Positions 1-34,309 of a stretch of DNA of 64,000 nucleotides are shown one piece after another (within the stretch, counting starts at the first letter, position 1; each line of letters starts with the position of its first letter). The notes beneath the pieces were generated by a model. It saw only the letters and a list, made by a program, of their open reading frames with translations, ran no database searches and had not been told where the DNA came from. A program made the translations under genes and the position numbers. The DNA is taken from positions 1,406,001-1,470,000 of the forward strand of contig CAJHZI010000423.1 in the NCBI GenBank assembly GCA_905160935.1. Reading direction: 5' to 3'. Origin of the DNA: Enchytraeus crypticus (lineage: Eukaryota; Annelida; Clitellata; Enchytraeida; Enchytraeidae).

Positions 1-302
1 TTTCCTGTTCTTCTAAAACAAATTATAAATTCATTATATTACATTCAAATGGAAGCACTGAAATGAGTGGAAATTTACTTCGCCAAACTTCAAATCTAGC
101 GAAAGGCATAGAAACATGTTTACGGTGTGGAGTTTACTAATAATAACATTTAACACTTTGTAACTTTTTATTCTTCTCTGATTAGTCAATGATTGCTGCA
201 ATAGATAGTGGGTAATGTAAAAATTGGCGTTAAACTAGTATTTAGCCTCATTAGTCGTTAAAGATGGCTTCGCTTAAGTAGGTCACTAAGAATGTCTCTT
301 AC

Positions 303-433
303 CGGCGTCGACACGGAAGTAAATGAAGAGACGCAGAGAGCTACAGAGGAGATTGTACAACATCTCCACACAACACTCGAAGTCGTTCGATAGCTTCATG
401 AATTCCTCCACTTCTTCACGAGCATGTATTCGT
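303..433 (-). CDS. RGS7BP/RGS9BP-like protein, downstream exon (partial gene)
   Basis: Internal exon, read on the minus strand between an acceptor TCTTACAG (ending at 434) and a donor GTAAGA (from 302). It starts one base into a codon and encodes about 43 residues, including EEVEEFMKLSNDFECCVEML. This matches the second helical part of the R7BP/R9AP family, where human RGS7BP has a similar QLQCCLEM stretch. It joins in phase to the exon at 1191-1357 (2 + 1 bases). Family members anchor RGS7-type G-protein regulators at the plasma membrane and nucleus in neurons and photoreceptors. Any C-terminal exons with the palmitoylation or membrane-anchor region would lie off the left edge. The family call rests on my reading of the alignment and not on a search. 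Confidence 0.68.
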
Positions 434-1190
434 CTGTAAGAATAACACTAATGATTTCTCGTGTGAGGTCAGAAAAGCCTGGTCATAAATCTACAGAAAA
501 ACTAGATTTGTTTTTGTAGCAGGAAACCTTGAATGTTGTTATAGTTCAATTTAAAAATGTATTGCTTATATTGAGCTCCCGACCCTGGCTAAACTGGGAT
601 TTAGGGAAGATGATGATGGTGTTTTCTTATATTAAGTATGCGTAGGGAAAAATGGTGAACCAAATAAACATAACCCCAACTTGTAGATCATATAAACATT
701 TGTAGAGTTTTAAGCTTCCTCAATGATCGTTGTTTATGAACTTTATCATGCTAAATATTTCAGCTGAAACCGATGAGGCCACTGGTTCAACGGCTAGTTC
801 TTCGATTGTGGATCAGTATGTTTGGGATTCAAATTCTTAGCTAGCCCATCTCTTATATCTCTTGGGGGAAGGAAGCAAAAATAAAAAACAAAAACTCAAA
901 CACGACCTGTAGCCTTTTGAACTAATAATTCGTAAACTAAATGCAGTATAATTAATAGTGCTTACATATAACTATATTAATATAACTTACATGAATGAAT
1001 AAATGATATTTCATATGCTATTTTGTGTTACACTGCATGTTTTCATGTGGTTGTAACAAAAGTAAATAGGCCTACAGTAGTATAAACTTTTTATATAAAA
1101 AATAGTCAAGCCTTTACAAATGTTTCCAAAGAAACGATTTCACGGACATCAATTTAAACACATAATTTAACATATAAATTTTAGCTAAAC

Positions 1191-1357
1191 CCTTTTAGAT
1201 GTGGCACCAGAGCTGAACGACTGTTTCTTGTTAATTGGACAGCCCTAATCCTACAGGCTTTCAATTCCTCCCGCAACTTTCTCGAATCCATACTGCTTCC
1301 AACCGTGGAGAGTAGAGTCCAGTAACTGGCAGTCTCCGTGTTCAAATCCCGTATCAT
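1191..1357 (-). CDS. RGS7BP/RGS9BP-like protein, upstream exon (partial gene)
   Basis: Minus-strand exon encoding MIRDLNTETASYWTLL, then a GSSMDSRKLREELKACR segment. It follows the R7BP/R9AP pattern of an initial helix with an N-T...A.Y motif, a short V/IG..S.S..LR.E.. turn, and a second helix with K.R..... spacing. It ends at a GTTTAG donor (1190) in phase 2, which matches the exon at 303-433. The upstream limit is uncertain. The acceptor CTGCAG before ATG at 1357 is the simplest choice, but an acceptor near 1398 would add about 13 residues. I did not find the N-terminal exon. The syntaxin-like look of this helix pair is expected for the family, so a true syntaxin is the main alternative. 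Confidence 0.68.
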
Positions 1358-1659
1358 CTGCAGGACATACGGACATGCAGACACTGCGAGTACTGGAATT
1401 TATGAAATGAAAATAATTACAAGCAGTTCTTACAGTACTATTCAATGTAGAGCTCTTGATAGCTGTAGTTAATTGACTTTACATACTCGTTTGTTCGCTT
1501 TAAGTTTTACAGTGCAATAGGTGATCTATCATTGATATTTTTGGCTAATATTTATTTAATGCAATCGCTTAAAATTGTATATTTCTGTCTTTCGTTTGAA
1601 AGAAAATAAACAATTGACTTGGGTTTATTTATGAAAATATCTTTCAATAAATCACATTT

Positions 1660-1738
1660 TCATATCCGGTATCTTTGATCCGGTATTTTTATATCCGGTA
1701 GCTTTGATCCGGTATTTTTATATCCGGTAGCTTTGAAG
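1660..1738 (+). repeat. Short tandem repeat of a TATCCGGTA-containing unit
   Basis: About two and a half copies of a unit of roughly 29 bases that alternates the blocks TATCCGGTAGCTTTGATCC and GGTATTTTTA. It is confined to this spot. Confidence 0.7.
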
Positions 1739-1939
1739 CGACATTTAGATTAGTCGCTGCTTACGTGCTACCAACAACCCGTTGTTATGCATTATCGACT
1801 CTGCTCAACTTTATATTTTAAAAAACTCCCTCGGTGTATAAATATAAAATTTGTCTCGGTTTAAGAGCGCGGGTTTGCACAAGAATGTAAAATATCTAAA
1901 GCAAAACTATTGAATCAAATGTGAACAGAATGAAAAGTA

Positions 1940-2060
1940 TAATATAATCAATCAATAATAATTTAACGTCCCGTTCCTTGCCATAAGGCAATTTCAGTGA
2001 TGTCTCTTGCAGACTCTACACAAACAGGCACCAAAGCACCACACCATGACGACTGAGTAC
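1940..2060 (-). repeat. Retroposon 3' end, family G (GATT-tailed)
   Basis: The plus strand reads ATCAATCAATAATAATTTAACGTCC, then CCTTGCCATAAGGCAATTTCAG. In reverse this is the 3' tail GCGAGGAACCGGACGTTAA with a (GATT)n end, seen again at 48196-48275 and 49980-50060. It carries the GACGTTAA end shared by several SINEs here. Confidence 0.6.
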
Positions 2061-3659
2061 ACAGAGGCCACAAGAGAAAGCGATTTAAAAGCGATAATGG
2101 TCTCGATTTTTATATAACCTATGATTGGATTTACATGTATACTTAAGAGCGTATATGTACAACTGTACATGTTATATAATTTTGTTAAAATAATATAATT
2201 TTTATTGATATTTCTATGTAATTCACATAACAGGTTTTCCAGTAATAAAAATACTTAAGTTAATTAAACTCTAATTCAATATTGTAGACCTTTCGATTTA
2301 GCTTATACAATAATTATTAATATAACTGCTAATAAATCGGCCGTTACTTTTATATATTTAAAAATGAGGTTTAACGTTAAGGTCAGAAGCTTGAAAGGCT
2401 TCTCCTGAAGACGTCAGGTGTACCGGAGTAACCTGAAAGGTGCATGTCCGAGATTTTACTCTCTGATCAGCTCTACCGAGAATTAATCCAAGGACCTAGG
2501 GAACAGCCATTTGAAATTTCACGCCGTTACCTAAAGCATTTCTACCTAATGCATTTACACACTGAGTCACCGAGATATTCCAAATCGGCCGTTAATACTC
2601 TGGCAAATCTTAAACAAACAGATAAGTACAAATAAAGGTGTGCATGTACATGTATAATAATAATTTGAAAATACTACTTTGCGTTATACTACATGATTTC
2701 ATGTTGTGGTAACATAAGTAAATACACAGTAGTATACGTGTAGAAAATTCAATAAAGAAACTGATTTCAAACCTTTACAAATGTTTCCTTGGAAACGATT
2801 TCACGAACATCAATTTCTTCTCCGGATTCGGACAAAGCGATCACTGTTGACATTTTTCCACTTCATGAATTTTCGAGATCGGGAGAGATAAATCCTCTTC
2901 CTCTTTGGCCAACTGTTTTATCTCTCACTCTTTGAACACTTAATTATCAAACTGTTTAGTAGGCTACTTAATTCTAAGCCTAATTTTTATTTAGGCTGAA
3001 CCTTTCAGCACTGCCATTACATTCTGAATGAGCTTTTAAGCATTAGATTTGCTTTAGACTATCTTAGTCAACTCTTCTTTAAATAGTTCAACTCTAATTT
3101 GGAACAACACAAAATGCCCGTCATTGGCTTTAGAAGGTTCTGCTAAGTAAACTTCTATAGACGCTAGGCCATATGACCAATAGGGGTAATTAATTAAGCC
3201 ATACCATTATTAATTAATTGACTCACAATAACAATGACACGGATACTAAGTTGGAAGCACACAAAATTAATTGAAGGAATTTTACTGTGGACTACATTCC
3301 TCTATGTCTGAGCAATGTGATTGTCTAGAGCTGGGATAATAACAGGAAACTTAAAATCTTCTATGGAGATGGAAAACATCGTTCTTGGATTTTTACAATT
3401 ATAATGGTAGCAATTTTAGATAGTAGATGCGATGCGACAAAAACTGAGCAGTGCTTTAAGATATATGCCTAAATAGAGAAGTCATATATTGTGGATAGTA
3501 CATGTTCATTGAAATTGGTTTGCTAAGAATGAAGTGTAAGGAACCGAAAAGGGATCGAGAATGCCAGATTACTGATATCGCATTTCTACAGCGATATTAA
3601 AAGAAAACATCAATGAGACCTGTGAAAAAGTTACATGCGTTAAACCTAAATTACATGTA

Positions 3660-3661
3660 TA

Positions 3662-3711
<50 letters not shown>

Positions 3712-4026
3712 AAGAGAGAAAAATTAAATGAGAGAGAGGGAGAGTGCTATATGCCAAGTAGAAAAAATATCGCAATTCCATGATTTTTAAGATCTCTACA
3801 AGTATAACATTTTTAATTTTTCGACAAACTATTGCTCCATTAATTATCTGTGCAAATGATATGAAATCATGATTAAGTTGCAGCTGTAACCAATTCAGTT
3901 GTTCCAAATAAACAAGTGAATACTGACTTATAATTTCAAATTTTAGGGATTAAGATGGGATATGTTCGCAGAAACAGGAAGAATAGAGAAGGAGAGAGAG
4001 AGAGAGAGAGACAGGGAGAGCGAGAG

Positions 4027-4062
<36 letters not shown>
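3660..4062 (+). repeat. Two (GA)n microsatellite tracts
   Basis: Imperfect (GA)n tracts at about 3660-3740 and 3988-4062 with occasional C or T interruptions, separated by unique sequence. The apparent reading frames across them (poly-Arg/Glu or poly-Ser/Leu) are artefacts of the repeat. Confidence 0.9.
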
Positions 4063-4065
<3 letters not shown>

Positions 4066-4319
4066 GAATACGAATCTACTGAAATCATCGCAGTAAGAAG
4101 ATGCTGTTGCTATGGCAACCCCCTACTGAAGATTCAAGTACATATATGATATATCGCCTGAAAGATTTACTTTTATATATTAGGAGTAAACACGTTTAGT
4201 CATGTCAACTGGTTTCTACTGCTACATCCTAGCTCTATAGAATTCTACTGTATGACACTACAGCATAATCGACACGAAATTTTTTCAATTCGTCAAACTT
4301 ACATGCAACTTGCCCGCGT

Positions 4320-4700
4320 TGTGCTCGGGTGTGGTTGGACCACTGTAGAATAGGGCAACCGCAAACAATCTGGCGCGTGTACGTAAGAGGCGACTAAAGG
4401 CAGGAGCTGAGGATGGCAAGAGGGGACCCACCTCACCATGAAATATTTTCCCCGAGGATTAAATGATAATTAATCCACCTAACTGAGAAAGGCAACGGGA
4501 AACCACCTCAGATGTCATATTTTCCCAAGCTATAGGCTACATAAGGTATGAATAAGACATAGACCTTGTGAAGGGATTAACTTGTTAATCTAAGGAGTGC
4601 TCTTATGGAGCGAGAAAACAAAACAGACTTTGAGTATGAAGATGTACCTTGAACCTGCCACGTGGCAGTGCACTGAAGAGAGACATGTAACTACATAAAA
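4320..4700 (+). repeat. Dispersed family C element
   Basis: Starts with GTAGAATAGGGCAACCGCAA, continues through CGTAAGAGGCGACTAAAGGC, a CCCAAGCTATAGGCTACATA block and a GGAGTGCTCTTATGGAGC block, and ends with CACGTGGCAGTGCACTGAAGAG. The same order of blocks recurs at 46430-46755, 51830-52150, 56590-56865 and 61545-61770. In most copies a (GA)n tract follows. No coding capacity, so it is a non-autonomous retroposon or SINE. Confidence 0.75.
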
Positions 4701-4731
4701 TGAATAAGATAACTTGAATGTGTAAACTAGG

Positions 4732-4736
<5 letters not shown>

Positions 4737-4788
<52 letters not shown>

Positions 4789-4808
4789 TTTGGCTACATA
4801 TTTATTAA

Positions 4809-4854
<46 letters not shown>
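4737..4854 (+). repeat. (TA)n microsatellite pair
   Basis: Two (TA)n tracts separated by about 30 bases of AT-only sequence. Confidence 0.95.
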
Positions 4855-4857
<3 letters not shown>

Positions 4858-4867
4858 ATTATATAAA

Positions 4868-5140
4868 AAGTTATTAATTTAAAATTTCTGGCAATAAGTA
4901 AGCTAGCAGATACTTTCCTTTTAGTCCGGAAATTTACTATAAGATTTTAAAATTGTCCTCTACCTATCGATGCACTAAAGTTACTGCACTTTAGTGCATC
5001 CGCTGCATCGATATGTACAAGAAAATTTGTAAATCTTGGTTATGGGAGGAAAGGCAGCAAACTAGTTCTAAATTGCCCGACTAAAATGAAAATGTCTGAT
5101 AGCTTACTCACTGCCAGAATTATTCTTATTAAACTAAGGC
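4868..5140. mobile_element. Foldback / MITE-like inverted-repeat element
   Basis: The outer arms are imperfect inverted repeats of about 50 bases. The left arm reads TTTCTGGCAATAAGTAAGCT and the reverse of the right arm reads ATTCTGGCAGTGAGTAAGCT, and both continue through a TTTTAGTC block. At the centre, TATCGATGCA pairs with TGCATCGATA and TGCACTAAAG with CTTTAGTGCA. The whole segment could fold as one long hairpin. No coding frame, and I could not fix a clear target-site duplication. Confidence 0.65.
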
Positions 5141-5439
5141 ATCAAGACCGCTAAGGCTGGTAAATCTTCATCAAAATTTGGGCAGATACTCATATCCAGA
5201 AACTTAAAATTACTGATTAGATCTAATTCAGAAATACAACTTTCACATCAAGTGAACTAACAGTAGGCTTAATTTGTTGAGCAGACATTATTACATATTC
5301 CTGACTGGATGTAGAATGGTATTTGAAAACTAGTTAGGCTTATAGCGCTTATATGGTGCTAAGTTGTCTAAGAAGTTTAGTCCTAGAGAAAACATTCCAT
5401 TCTCACTTTGAACTATATTCTTGCAGACTAACGTATACA

Positions 5440-5710
5440 GTTTAGATCGATAAAGTGGACTCTCATATTGAGTCGACACAGGTATGAATCGAGCTCGAGC
5501 TTGGGATGTCGAGAGATGGCGCACTACACGCAGAAGATATCAATAACGCGAGAAAGAAGCGGAAAAAGCTCACAATGCTTGCGTGTGTTGAACTTCTGCT
5601 AATGAAAACGTGTTGCAGAACTGAGCGTGAATTTTCCCGGCACACTTGGGCACTCATCTTTACCGCCAAACAGAGTGGTGTGTCGCTAATTAACAACAAC
5701 TAGCGACATG
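5440..5710. other. Locally GC- and CpG-richer segment
   Basis: Short GC-richer island with several CpGs (for example GGCGCACTACACG and AACGCGAGAAAG) in an AT-rich surround. Both strands carry short open frames, but none shows recognisable motifs or a convincing pair of splice sites. It could be a 5' exon or promoter of the leftward RGS-binding gene, whose first exon is missing, or a remnant of a repeat. Confidence 0.25.
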
Positions 5711-8390
5711 CATTATCATACGACTCGCACTACGCTGCTAACTATATAATAAAAACGACAACAACAGCAGCAGTACGATTAGAATGCTGTTGTTGTGCAT
5801 GACAACATTGATCACTATGAAACCAAATCAAAACCGATGAGCAGACTGTGTGTGATCAATAAACAGTGCGAACCAAAATCCGGGTAAATAGTCCAAGGAA
5901 GGATACTAGCGGAATGGAGGTTTACGTGTTGGTCTCAGTTTATATAGCCTAGTATTCTTCTGTCATTCTACTATGAATGCTATGTACCAATTTATATCAA
6001 GACTTCCCAGTCACGAAGATTAGGAAATTGATTTGCCGCCTTTCATGCAGACTTTCTAATGTCGAAGAGCTGTCGTCTTGCCAGGAGGTTCACTTAACAG
6101 AAGCCTTTTTCATTGAAAATCACTCGACACTTTGCACGCGCCGTTACAGATACAATATTAGCATAAGCCAAAAGCCGAGTTAAGGTTAGTTTCGTCATGA
6201 GAGGATATCATTGAGACATAAGCTTTTGTTTCGATACGCGCATCGTTAAGTACTCAGCTGATATTTAGTAATTCGCGGTTGAGTACGGTATTTAATAGGT
6301 AAGTATTGGTACCAATTAGCTGAAAAATGGTGAGAACAGCTTAGAGACAGCAAAGTTTAGGATTTGTCACAATATTTCCAATAATTAAGTTGAGATTGTT
6401 TCAAAATTCTAAATTTCAAGTTCCGACTAATTGAACATCGGTATAAAATACTTTAAGCAAAAGTAGATCTTTAGCAAACTTTTTTGTTACATAGTTCTAA
6501 GAAATCAATAGCAGCGCAAGGGGCTAATGATCTACTACATTGTTTTGAAAGTTGACACTTTGATAGTCCATTCCTTTGCAAACAACAATGTAGAGAACAA
6601 CATGTTGCTGCATAAATAAACACACAACTATTGATCAAAAGAAATAACAAGACAACTGAAGTCTTCCTCCTGTTGGCGATAGTCCCATAGTTAGAGTGGC
6701 AAGCTTGTCAGTGATAGAAGATTACCGAGCTACAAACTATAGGTTAGTAGGCTACACTTGTAAATAACAGCATCAGAACATGCGCCGGCGTGTAAATAAC
6801 GTCTGACGCGTTAGTTGCGTATTTATGTTCTGTTTTTATTGCACACATATATTAGCGAGATATAAATACTTAATTGAAGTAAAACCGAATAGAAAATTAA
6901 AACAAATAAAAAATATGAATACAGTATTAAATAAAATAATAAATTAAATACAAAGCAGAAGTTAAGACGTGACGAATCAGATAGAAACGGACAACTAGGA
7001 TAAAATTAAGCGTGAAGATTTTCATTCTCCGATTGACACCGACATACAAAGCGTCTGATTATCTCTAAGTTGTTAAAGATGAAAAGGAACGACACATGTA
7101 TGGAATAGAGAAAACCTCTTTCTTTAATACGCCTTGCTCTTCGATTCAGGTAAAATTTTCAAAGTTATTATATTGCTCAAACTGGCCACTGTACTCACGA
7201 CTGTGCTAGATACGCGACAGGTAGAACATAAAAATCTCACATTTTATATTCATCATCACGTCAACACGGAATACGAGAAATCAATACTTAAATTACCGCC
7301 TGAAGAAACCTTGGTCGTGGCTAGATGCTCACCGATATGGAGTCAGAACTGATATTTAAAAATAGAGATGGCCAGGTTCAGTCTTTTACAAAAGAAAAAA
7401 GAAAATCGACCATTCGGCTGATAGGAAGGAAGTTAAGTCAGTTGATTTCATGCAAACCACGACAACTGGGATTGAACTGGAAGTTGGATCATCCAATTTA
7501 TATACCATATGCCAGCAACTCCATCGATATCCAGCCAGCGCTCGCATCGATCTCAAGGTCACTTCGTGAACTTAGCAAAATATTTATAAAAGCGAAATTT
7601 TTCATAAGAAACTTTTTGTAATTTAGGAATAATTTGTTCAGTAATTTTAATATTATCTTATACTGTCACAATTAGATGTGTCCTGCAGATCATTCCTTCT
7701 TTATCAACAGAATGATTTCTCTGCTGATTAGCTGTTTAATTAATATGAGAGATTTAGATGACTGAATTTTATTAAAATTCATCAGTGAAATGCAGAATAG
7801 AGATTCCTTGCCAGATACCGCTGAGTATAAATAGTACAGGACAGGAGGGATTTGAATTCAGGGCCTCGCAATCAAAGAAGCGTCTAGAAAAATTATTATT
7901 AGTATCAGTACTGATTTAAAGAACTGCATCACAGTATGTGGGCGAATTCAAATGAATAGAAGATTTAAAATGAATATTACAGACGAGCATAAGACAAGTC
8001 CCCCTGGATCTCTAAACACAATTCATTCAATTGGCTAAATCAAATAATAAAAAAAGCAATTTAAATCTTAGTTTTCGTATTATATTCTTGTCATTCGTTT
8101 AGAGTTTAACAGTATATTAACTATCTATACCACGACGCCTAACAAATAATCTAACAATACAAGGAAGAAGACTGTAAATAGAAGTCAAACACAATTTTCT
8201 TTGAATACTTTTATTAAAACATTTAACATATTGGCTTTACAACACAGTCGATGTTACACTTCTATTATCATAAGCTTAAACAGTAAATTAATAATAAAGT
8301 GGTTACATTTGTCTTAGCAGCTTTTCTATTACACGATTTCCATTCTTGTTATGAAGACGGGTTGATTGGTTACACATCATCAGAGGCAAT
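5710..8390. other. Intergenic stretch without a supported gene
   Basis: AT-rich sequence. Two overlapping plus-strand frames at 7134-7352 and 7325-7621 are the longest open stretches, but they show no motif, no codon signature and no splice sites I trust. A possible SINE trace (GGGATTTGAATTCAGGGCC) lies near 7850. Confidence 0.4.
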
Positions 8391-8395
8391 TCTGA

Positions 8396-8770
8396 AGTGT
8401 AGACTACAAAATGAACGGATGTTCAATGTAAATTTTTACATTAGCTGGAGCCAGTGGCTATGTCGCTAAGACATTTGTCCGCGGATCAGTATGTGCGGGT
8501 TCAATCCTTGGCTCTCCCGTCACTGATATCGCTTTCGATTGAGGAAACTGACGTTAACATTAGCTTTAACTTTTACGTGTAGACTACAAAATCAACCCGA
8601 TGTTAAATGTAAATATTTACATTGGCTGGAGCCAGTGGCGATGTCGGTAAGATATTCTTCCGCAGATCAGTATATGCGTAGGTTCAAATCCTGGGCTCGC
8701 CCGTCATTCACATCGCTTTCGAATGAGGAAACTGGCATTAACATTATCTTCACCTGCTCTAACTTAATAT
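8396..8770 (+). repeat. Tandem pair of SINE family A copies
   Basis: Two consecutive copies, each with the same leader (GTAGACTACAAAAT...TTTACATT). The body is GCTGGAGCCAGTGGC...GCGGATCAGTATGTGCGG, followed by a tRNA-like B box (GGTTCAAATCCTGGGCTCG in the second copy) and the 3' tail GAGGAAACTGACGTTAACAT. The leader is duplicated as well, so this looks like a segmental tandem duplication of about 180 bases and not two independent insertions. Confidence 0.75.
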
Positions 8771-8974
8771 AAGACGGACAGATATATATTTAGTAATTCT
8801 TGAAAATTCTAATGCTCGAAGCAAAAAATGAAACGGTCTTTCTGAGAAACTACCACAAAAGAAACACAAGCCACAGATCAAAATGACACTATGGCAAATT
8901 AAGCATTTAAGCTTCTTATGTATTGACGATATATCGGATCGGATAAAATTATTGTGCGATGTCAACTCGATCAG

Positions 8975-9060
8975 TCAATACTTGACGTCCCCGATATCAT
9001 CCTAGTATGAGGAAACGGACGTTAAACGTTTATTATTATTATTATTATTGTTTTTATTAC
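8975..9060 (+). repeat. LINE/SINE 3' tail with (TTA)n end
   Basis: GACGTCCCCGATATCATCC, then TATGAGGAAACGGACGTTAA and a (TTA)n run. It closely resembles the 3' end of the CR1/L2-like LINE read in reverse at 29390-29450. Confidence 0.65.
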
Positions 9061-9409
9061 TACAGCAAGTATTTTCCATAACCACCACCTCACATCAACT
9101 TACATCTATCAGAGATGTTAAGAGATGAGCCCATCTAAACGGTCCAGCTATTGACGTAAATCAGCTTTTAAGATGCTTTTCCATTGTATTCCTTAATAAC
9201 TACAAAGACATTGTATTCAGTAGGTCTATTCTCAAGTGTCTAGGATCCAAAATGAGAACCCTTAAGGATCATAGACACATGACGAAAATTTACATTTAAT
9301 ATATGATCATAGCATACGCAAGGTGACCTATTGCAGTCAACTGTCAAACGTTACCACAAAACAAACTAATATAACCTATCAACAATTAGCTAAAAGCAAT
9401 GGCTTGGCA

Positions 9410-31792
<22,383 letters not shown>

Positions 31793-31795
<3 letters not shown>

Positions 31796-31812
31796 TATGA
31801 CTGAAAAACAAT
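31793..31812 (-). promoter_or_regulatory. Splice acceptor just upstream of the SMC5 ATG
   Basis: On the minus strand TATTGTTTTTCAG is followed by TCATA and the ATG at 31795. A pyrimidine-rich AG this close to the start implies an intron in the 5' UTR, an upstream coding exon (other SMC5 proteins have an N-terminal extension), or a spliced-leader trans-splice site. The sequence cannot decide between these. Confidence 0.5.
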
Positions 31813-31944
31813 AATTAATACTAAAAACAATAATTATAATTTCTTAAAACCATCTTGATAAGAAACTTGATTCATGTGCTTGAATCCAAATCTTTTTTAA
31901 ACTTCAAACTGTCTAATATTTGTTTATATTAACATAAACTTTTA

Positions 31945-31985
<41 letters not shown>

Positions 31986-33049
31986 CATACATATGGTAGT
32001 AGGTAAATGAACAAGAGAGAAAATGGCCACCATAAAAGTGAATAAATTTTTGGAAGCTTGATATGAAATAAAACTCAGTGAGAACATAAAATTGTTGATC
32101 TCAAACAAATGCGAACGTTTGAGGTATCAATCAGGATAAACTATTGCATTTTAACAATTAAAATTAGAAAATGATAAGAAAGGTAATTAGAACGATGTCA
32201 TCATCCATTACAACATTGATCACAATTTTGTTAAAGCTAATTTTATGAGCCAATTAATTTTATTCAAAAAATGAAACTCCAATCTGTCCAAAATAACTCA
32301 TTTATACAAAGATTAAGGAGAATTTGTGATATTATTTTCCCACATTGTCTCTAGGGTGCTGAAGAATTGATCAACCGCATATTGCAAGTGTCATAATCGG
32401 TGACTGAGCAAGAACTGAGGAAGGAACGGGAAACTACCGCGGATGCTATATTATTACCAGCTATATTTTTACCGATTTGATAGATTAACACACAAATATC
32501 AAAATGCTAAATTGTTAAAGCGCTAGATAGTCATGAAATTTCAAAGGACAGATAGGGTGATGCGTAGAATTCTCTGCAGTTCTAATCTCCAAAATTCTTA
32601 AAAGATCTGATTAGAGAACAGAGATCGGTTAACAGAAAACTGACTTAGTTATCTAGCAGGATAATTCAGTATTAGAAAATAAAGAGCATTAGAATGTCAT
32701 ACAGTATTAATTAGATATTTTCACGGCTGATCATTTCCTTACTTGTAATGATCAGTTTTAACCTTTTGTAACATAGCACGATTAATTTAGATCAGAAGGA
32801 CTCGAACAACATTTCATTTTATTTGTTGAAAAAGTATATATTGCAAATAAGTGTTTAACATCGTTTTACCAGGTGGTTGAAAGATCAGCAGTGAAATATT
32901 GATATGATTGAAAATCTTATCCAAAATAAAATAGCGGCCAAAACATTGAAATATGTTTATAAACAAATAATCTTATTTCTGCTCTTGCTTGACTTGGCGC
33001 CTTCTTTAATGATAATTATAAATATGTAATTGATGAATAATGTAATGAC

Positions 33050-33265
33050 ACAATTATAGTAAAATGATCAATTATGTTGATATCCATCACCATTTAATAC
33101 CACATGCTTAAACCATTAGGCAATATAGTCCATTTTCCGTGTAACCAGTAAAGTGAATGTCCGAGATTTTCCGGGAATCGAACCCAACTGGGTTCAATTC
33201 ACCTCAGGCTCTGTCATTTAATACTTCATGACGTTACCCCTACGCTATTAAGACATTCATAAAAT
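33050..33265 (-). repeat. tRNA-like SINE, family B
   Basis: Read in reverse: GTCTTAATAGCGTAGGGGTA, ACGTCATGAAGTATTAAATG, then a GGTTCGATTCCC B box within AACCCAGTTGGGTTCGATTCC, AATCTCGGACATTCACTTTAC, and a 3' end near GATATCAACATAATTGATCAT. The A box (TAGCGTAGGGG) and B box suggest a tRNA origin. Copies lie at 43945-44137 (+) and 50125-50345 (-). Confidence 0.7.
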
Positions 33266-33893
33266 ATTACATATTAAATAGAAAAATATATTATAAATAT
33301 ATAAAATATAGCCGATATATAAATAAATATAAATTTATAGCTGTAAAATCGATAATTCTGATTTAAATTTAGATGATTCTGAGTGTATAAAGTTACAAGA
33401 CATTCCAAACTTAAATTTTAAATCTCTATCCTTAAGTGCAGCAAGCTTCTAGATTCTATTCTTGAAATTTTGAAATAATGTTGACGACGATGTTTTTTAA
33501 TTTGTTTTAGTTACCTATATCATATCAATTACTTAAGGGACAATACTATGATTATACAACACGACAATACCATGATACTAGTATGAATTTCAAGGCATCC
33601 ATCACGTTTAAAGAACCAGAAAAAGTTTTCAGATACTATCAACCTTTTAAATGCTGTAAGCACTCTATTTAAAAATTAAGATAGATTTTCTGAACATAAA
33701 CACATATCTTAAAGAGTGATACTGATTTAGAGCCGTAGCCTTGCTCTGACAGAGAGTATCAATTAATAATCTGCAAGACTTGTATTTGCCATGGAGAAAA
33801 CTTATGGAGTATAATGATGATGTTGATATAGATTCTGAAGACGACCGAGATGACGATGATCGATACGATGGGGGAGCAGTGCAATATTATACT

Positions 33894-33968
<75 letters not shown>

Positions 33969-34309
33969 ATATACTTGCATTTTTCAAAAATAATACTGCT
34001 AGCCCATGCATTGTACATGTAGGCCTATAATCACTGACATGCTTTCGCGACAGGATATATATTGACATTAAGCTAGATAGCTACTGGCTTTAGTAGGATT
34101 TAAAGCTATAAATTAAGATATATAACGCACGTTTATGGTTTTATTTTTGTTGACAGTCTTATGACTAGGTAGATCACGCGCAAGTGTCAACGCCTCCTCC
34201 TAGGCCTAATTCCTAGGCCTCGAGAACTTATCATGTGACTCATTGATCTTACCTGCGCAGCTTGTCGACAGCGCTAACATCTTCACTGTTTTTGATCTTT
34301 TACTTAAAA

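Larger units (their letters stand above)
1400..4300. other. Intergenic stretch without a supported gene
   Basis: AT-rich sequence with no open frame bearing recognisable motifs. It holds the short tandem repeat at 1660-1738, a family G retroposon end near 1950, and two GA-rich microsatellites (3660-3740 and 3988-4062). A stretch near 2360-2490 (GTTTAACGTTAAGGT...) recurs weakly at 48080-48110. Confidence 0.5.

Noticed and set aside
7134..7621. Two overlapping open frames of 72 and 98 residues
   Set aside because: No motif, no convincing splice sites and no start context. They may be chance frames or an eroded repeat.
8620..8760. Genuine tRNA gene suggested by GGTTCAAATCC and similar B boxes
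   Set aside because: The sequences lack a closed acceptor stem and a consistent anticodon loop and recur as dispersed copies, so they are tRNA-derived SINE heads.
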